64,000 nt of DNA, from positions 1,736,001 through 1,800,000 of the forward strand of contig OZ255706.1 in NCBI GenBank assembly GCA_965277025.1. The letters run 5' to 3'. Under the pieces are notes generated by a model. The model was not told the DNA's origin and made no database searches. It worked only from the letters and a program-made list of their open reading frames with translations. Both the position numbers and the translations under genes were made by a program. The DNA comes from Methylomarinum sp965277025. GTDB lineage: Bacteria > Pseudomonadota > Gammaproteobacteria > Methylococcales > Methylomonadaceae. Below are positions 60,635-64,000 of the stretch, piece by piece. Every line of letters starts with the position of its first letter. The stretch's first letter is position 1.

Positions 60635-62218
60635 CTAAAGATCATGGCCGGAATAAGAGCCATTCAATGATTTGTTACAAACCGGAAAATCAGGAACAAT
60701 GTTGTTCAGGACTATCTTTTCCAATGCAGGCCAATTGATGGCGCTGGGATCCCGGGGATAAAAACGGACGATTTCATTATCACTGCCAAAGCGCACATAA
60801 GTGACGATTTCTCCGCGCCAGCCATCGATCATCGCCAGGCCTTCGCTGTTTTCGGATGCCGCCCGCCAGGTAGTGGCGATGTCACCTTCGGGCAACTGTT
60901 CCAGCATTTGCCTGAGCAATTTCATCGAGGCGAAAATTTCCTTGATTCTGATCCATACCCGGGAAGCGACATCACCCTGGTTTTCGAGCGCGACGTTAAA
61001 TTCCAGTTGATCATAGGGTGAATAGGGCGCATCACGGCGCACATCAAAATCCTGGCCACTGGCGCGGCCTACATAGCCGAGCGCGCCAAAATCCCGCGCG
61101 GTCTGTTCCGACAGAAATCCCGCCGTATAGAGCCTATCTTCCAGCGATGAGTTCAAATCGATGGCGGGAATGATTTCATCCAGTTCCTTGCGCAGTTGTT
61201 TCAATTCCTGCTGCATGGTTTGTATGGCATCCGTATCGAGATCCTGACTGACGCCGCCAGGAATGATGCAATCCATCATCAGACGATGACCAAAAAACTG
61301 TTGTTGAGTGCGTAGCCAATATTCCCGCAAGCGGCTGAATTGCATCTGGGCGAAAGCGAAACCGACATCATTGCAGATGGCGCCAACATCACCCAGATGA
61401 TTGGCGATGCGCTCGCGTTCGGCCAGAATGCCGCGGATAAAAGCCGCGCGTTTCGGGATGTCAATCCTGGCTGCCTGCTCCATTGCTCTAGAGGCTGCCC
61501 AGCCATGCGCGACGGTGCTGTCGCCGGAAACCCGTGCAGCCAGACGGGCCAGTTGCTCGGGCGTTTTGCCGACGGCCAGTTTCTCGATGCCTTTATGCAC
61601 ATAGCCCAAGCGTTCTTCCAGGTTCAAAATGGTTTCGCCCACGGCTTGAAAGCGGAAATGTCCAGGCTCGATAATGCCGGCATGCACCGGGCCGACCGGA
61701 ATTTCATAAACACCCTGACCACGGGCCTTGATAAAGGCATAATCCATATCCGGCGGGGTGATGTCTTCAGGATGGCCTTCTAAAGGGAAATCACGGCGCA
61801 GCGGATATTGATGTTTTTGCCAGGCTTTGTGACGCAACCAGGGGCGATGGTCAGGATGGTCGCTGAAATGAATGGCCAACATATCATGGCTGTGCCGTTC
61901 ACTGCGGTTGGCGGCGGCGTACACGGGCGCATGAGAGGGTAAATCCGGTTTTTGTAACGGCAGTTGGGTCTTAAGTAACAGATATTGTCCTTCTTTTTCC
62001 AGCAAGGCATGAACTGAAAAGCCTTCATCATGCTGATTGGCCCAACCGGCCGCCCAGCGGGCCGATAACTGTTTCGCAAGTTCGGCGACAGTTTGCCAGT
62101 GTTGGGACGGCAGTCGCCAGAGCGGCGTTTGTGAAACGCTGGAAACGTCGAGATTGATCTTTTGCTCTAGACATTGTTTCTGTAAGGTATCCAGCCATTG
62201 CGCATTGCTTTGACTCAT
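60635..62218 (-). CDS. HyfG/NuoCD-like large subunit without NiFe ligands (Ehr type)
   Basis: A 527-residue fusion of a NuoC-like domain (about 1-145, ERHSHDMLAIHFSDHPDHRPW) and a NuoD/hydrogenase-large-subunit-like domain. In true group 4 hydrogenases two CxxC motifs hold the NiFe centre. Here the first is RVSGDSTVAHGWAASR (Ser and Ser in place of Cys), and the C-terminal motif is replaced by VCNKSLNGSYSGHDL, with only one Cys. It therefore cannot bind a NiFe site and matches the energy-converting hydrogenase-related (Ehr) class. The catalysed reaction is unknown. It starts in an ATGA overlap with the F-like gene. Confidence 0.88.
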   Translation of the reverse strand: MSQSNAQWLDTLQKQCLEQKINLDVSSVSQTPLWRLPSQHWQTVAELAKQLSARWAAGWANQHDEGFSVHALLEKEGQYLLLKTQLPLQKPDLPSHAPVYAAANRSERHSHDMLAIHFSDHPDHRPWLRHKAWQKHQYPLRRDFPLEGHPEDITPPDMDYAFIKARGQGVYEIPVGPVHAGIIEPGHFRFQAVGETILNLEERLGYVHKGIEKLAVGKTPEQLARLAARVSGDSTVAHGWAASRAMEQAARIDIPKRAAFIRGILAERERIANHLGDVGAICNDVGFAFAQMQFSRLREYWLRTQQQFFGHRLMMDCIIPGGVSQDLDTDAIQTMQQELKQLRKELDEIIPAIDLNSSLEDRLYTAGFLSEQTARDFGALGYVGRASGQDFDVRRDAPYSPYDQLEFNVALENQGDVASRVWIRIKEIFASMKLLRQMLEQLPEGDIATTWRAASENSEGLAMIDGWRGEIVTYVRFGSDNEIVRFYPRDPSAINWPALEKIVLNNIVPDFPVCNKSLNGSYSGHDL

Positions 62219-63678
62219 AACGGTGCGCTCCCTGAAATTAAAATAGTTGCTTGATTAAACCATTCCGACAAAGCGGTCGGTATCGACAGCCCCAACCATA
62301 ACACCATGGCCAGATGAATAATGACCGGGACGAGATTGGCTTGCACCGGTTTTTGGCCTTCGGGGGGCTGGCCATAAACCATTGGCTGAATGTTGCGAAA
62401 CAGCCCGGCGCAGGCCAGACCGATGCCCAGCAATAAAAACGGCACCAGCCAGGGATAATTCTGCATGGTGGCCAGCAATACCAGAAATTCACTGGTGAAA
62501 ACACCAAATGGAGGGAAACCGGCGATAGCCAGCGTTCCGATCAAAAGGCCCCAGCCCACGGTCGGTTGGGTTTTGATCAAACCGCGGATTTTTTCGATGC
62601 GCTGGGTACCGGCAATTTGCGCGGCATGGCCGACGGTGACGAAAATGGCCGATTTGGTCAATGAATGCACCATCATATGCAATAAGGCGGCAAAGGTGGC
62701 GAATGGGGTGCCGATGCCGAAAGCAAAAGTCATCAGCCCCATATGTTCGATGGAGGAGTAACTGAACAGTCGTTTGATATCCTGTTGGCGGTGCAGAAAG
62801 ATGGCCGCAACCAAGAACGACAACAAGCCGAAACCCATCATCAAATAGCCGGCTATATGTGTTCCGGTGGCGCCATCGACCAGCATTTTATTGCGTACCA
62901 CGGCGTAAAGTGCATCATTGAGCAACAGGCCGGACAATACCGCTGACATTGGCGTCGGGCCTTCTGAGTGCGCATCCGGCAACCAGTTATGCAGCGGCAC
63001 CAGGCCGATTTTGGTGCCATAGCCAATCAGCATGAAAACAAAGGCGATTTCCAGGATTTCAGGATCCAGCTGGCTGGCGTTTTCATAGAGCACAGTCCAG
63101 ATCAGGGCGTTTTCGGTGTCGCTGATTTGCATGGCGGCGTAATACAGCAACACGGTGCCAAACATGGCCTGGGCGATGCCGACGCCGCACAGGATAAAAT
63201 ATTTCCAGGCAGCCTCGATCGACTCGGGCGTACGGTATAAACTGACCAGCAATACGGTCGCCAGCGTCGCAGCTTCCATCGCCACCCACAATATGCCCAT
63301 ATTATTGGTGGTCAACACCAGATACATGGCGAACATGAAGCCCTGATACATGGAATAGTACAGTTTCAGACGCTTGTTGGTTCGTTTGCCGATTTCCTGT
63401 TCATGACGCATATAGGGCGCGGAGAAAATCGAAATGGTCAGGCCGACGAATGCGGTCAACACGATTAAATACACATTGAACGAATCCACCAGAAAATATT
63501 TCCCGGCGGAAATCAATGTGCCTGAGTTGTACACATCGATCGCCAGCCACAACGACATCAACAAGGCGAAAGCGTTGAATTTGATGTTAATGCGGCCAAC
63601 ACGGGGGTGGTGGCCCCAGATGGCGAAAAAAACAACACCGGCCAGCGGCAACAATAATAACAAGTAGGCGGCGATCAT
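62215..63678 (-). CDS. HyfF/NuoN-like proton-translocating membrane subunit
   Basis: A 487-residue polytopic protein with about 14 hydrophobic segments of the Mrp-antiporter/NuoL-M-N family. Key residues include Glu in VAMEAATLATVLLV, the lysine in GYGTKIGLVPLHNWLPDAHSEGPTPMSAVLSG and His/Lys in MVHSLTKSAIFVTVG. It would pump ions coupled to the peripheral arm. It overlaps its neighbours by 4 bp on each side. Confidence 0.92.
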   Translation of the reverse strand: MIAAYLLLLLPLAGVVFFAIWGHHPRVGRINIKFNAFALLMSLWLAIDVYNSGTLISAGKYFLVDSFNVYLIVLTAFVGLTISIFSAPYMRHEQEIGKRTNKRLKLYYSMYQGFMFAMYLVLTTNNMGILWVAMEAATLATVLLVSLYRTPESIEAAWKYFILCGVGIAQAMFGTVLLYYAAMQISDTENALIWTVLYENASQLDPEILEIAFVFMLIGYGTKIGLVPLHNWLPDAHSEGPTPMSAVLSGLLLNDALYAVVRNKMLVDGATGTHIAGYLMMGFGLLSFLVAAIFLHRQQDIKRLFSYSSIEHMGLMTFAFGIGTPFATFAALLHMMVHSLTKSAIFVTVGHAAQIAGTQRIEKIRGLIKTQPTVGWGLLIGTLAIAGFPPFGVFTSEFLVLLATMQNYPWLVPFLLLGIGLACAGLFRNIQPMVYGQPPEGQKPVQANLVPVIIHLAMVLWLGLSIPTALSEWFNQATILISGSAPL

Positions 63679-64000
63679 TGGTCTACCTCGTTCAGACGAT
63701 TCATTTGGTCAACATCCAGGCTGTCGATACTGCTGCTGATATGCAGGAAAAAGATACCGAATAAAATGGCGGCGACCAGCACATCGAAAGCGACGCCCAA
63801 TTCCACAATCATCGGCATGCCCCGGGTGGATACGATAGCGGCGAAAAACAAGCCGTTTTCAATGGACATGAAGCCCACCACATGAGCGATAGCGTGGCGA
63901 TGGGAGATCATCAGCAGCATGCCTAACAGCACCACCGACAGGCCGATGGCCAGAGCATTGATCAGCACCACGGACGTATTTTGAATGACCGGGTGCAAGA
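63675..64000 (-). CDS. HyfE-like membrane subunit (5' end outside the window)
   Basis: The C-terminal 107-108 codons of a small membrane subunit of the hydrogenase-4 type: HRHAIAHVVGFMSIENGLFFAAIV and ELGVAFDVLVAAILFGIFFLHI. HyfE is usually about 215 residues, so roughly half lies beyond 64000. The leucine codon near 63998 is not taken as a start. HyfB- and HyfC-like genes would be expected further upstream. Confidence 0.85.
   Translation of the reverse strand, partial: LHPVIQNTSVVLINALAIGLSVVLLGMLLMISHRHAIAHVVGFMSIENGLFFAAIVSTRGMPMIVELGVAFDVLVAAILFGIFFLHISSSIDSLDVDQMNRLNEVDQ

Noticed and set aside
60635..62218. Formate hydrogenlyase or hydrogenase-4 with H2 activity
   Set aside because: Both CxxC motifs needed for the NiFe centre are missing.

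Overview
The window looks like a chromosome segment of a gammaproteobacterial methanotroph (order Methylococcales). Evidence for this is a XoxF-type, lanthanide-dependent methanol dehydrogenase with a XoxJ-like partner, a cytochrome P460 gene, a glycogen cluster, and a standard gammaproteobacterial order thrS-infC-rpmI-rplT-pheS-pheT-ihfA-merR. Species cannot be fixed from the sequence alone.

Layout. 0.1-11 kb is core genome: a TonB-dependent receptor, tRNA-Val, the translation operon, tRNA-Pro and ttcA. 11-15.3 kb holds a DUF62-type SAM hydrolase gene and galE, each split by a 1222-bp IS4-family element with a perfect 9-bp target duplication. 15.4-20.6 kb holds ppk2, an outer-membrane porin, the initiator tRNA, a cold-shock/DUF1294 protein and ftsH. 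20.8-26.7 kb is a graveyard of nested insertion sequences (IS4, an IS1111-type element, IS66 inside an IS5-like element) containing an hsdR scrap. 26.7-33.8 kb is a tightly overlapping five-gene operon: radical SAM enzyme, NodU-type carbamoyltransferase, a double-domain haem-oxygenase-like di-iron protein, an AlkB-like membrane hydroxylase and a CDP-alcohol phosphatidyltransferase. It has one strong promoter overlapped by a perfect palindrome. I do not recognise this combination as a described pathway, and it is bracketed by two copies of the IS1111-type element. 34-39 kb contains the second of those copies, a dispersed repeat, and a secretin-like gene broken by an IS4 element that itself carries an IS110 insertion. 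39.4-40 kb is a Phd/RelE-type toxin-antitoxin pair. 40.1-48.6 kb is the glycogen cluster (glgA, glgB, glgC, a GH57 enzyme, malQ). 48.7-54.7 kb holds xoxJ-like, xoxF and an NtrC-class two-component system. 54.9-59.6 kb has a small secreted protein and more nested IS elements. 59.6-64 kb carries a cytochrome P460 gene behind a hydrogenase-4/complex-I-like operon whose catalytic subunit has lost the NiFe-binding cysteines (an Ehr-type complex).

Two results stand out. First, the 3' noncoding region of the IS1111-type element (three copies) reads as a complete bridge RNA (also called seekRNA). In RNA order it contains a left-target guide, right-target guide, left-donor guide and right-donor guide. 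The guides agree with the sequences at the actual insertion sites and at the element's own ends around a shared CT core. Second, the five-gene operon is a candidate undescribed lipid or small-molecule pathway. Both were read by eye; no alignment, folding or database search was run.
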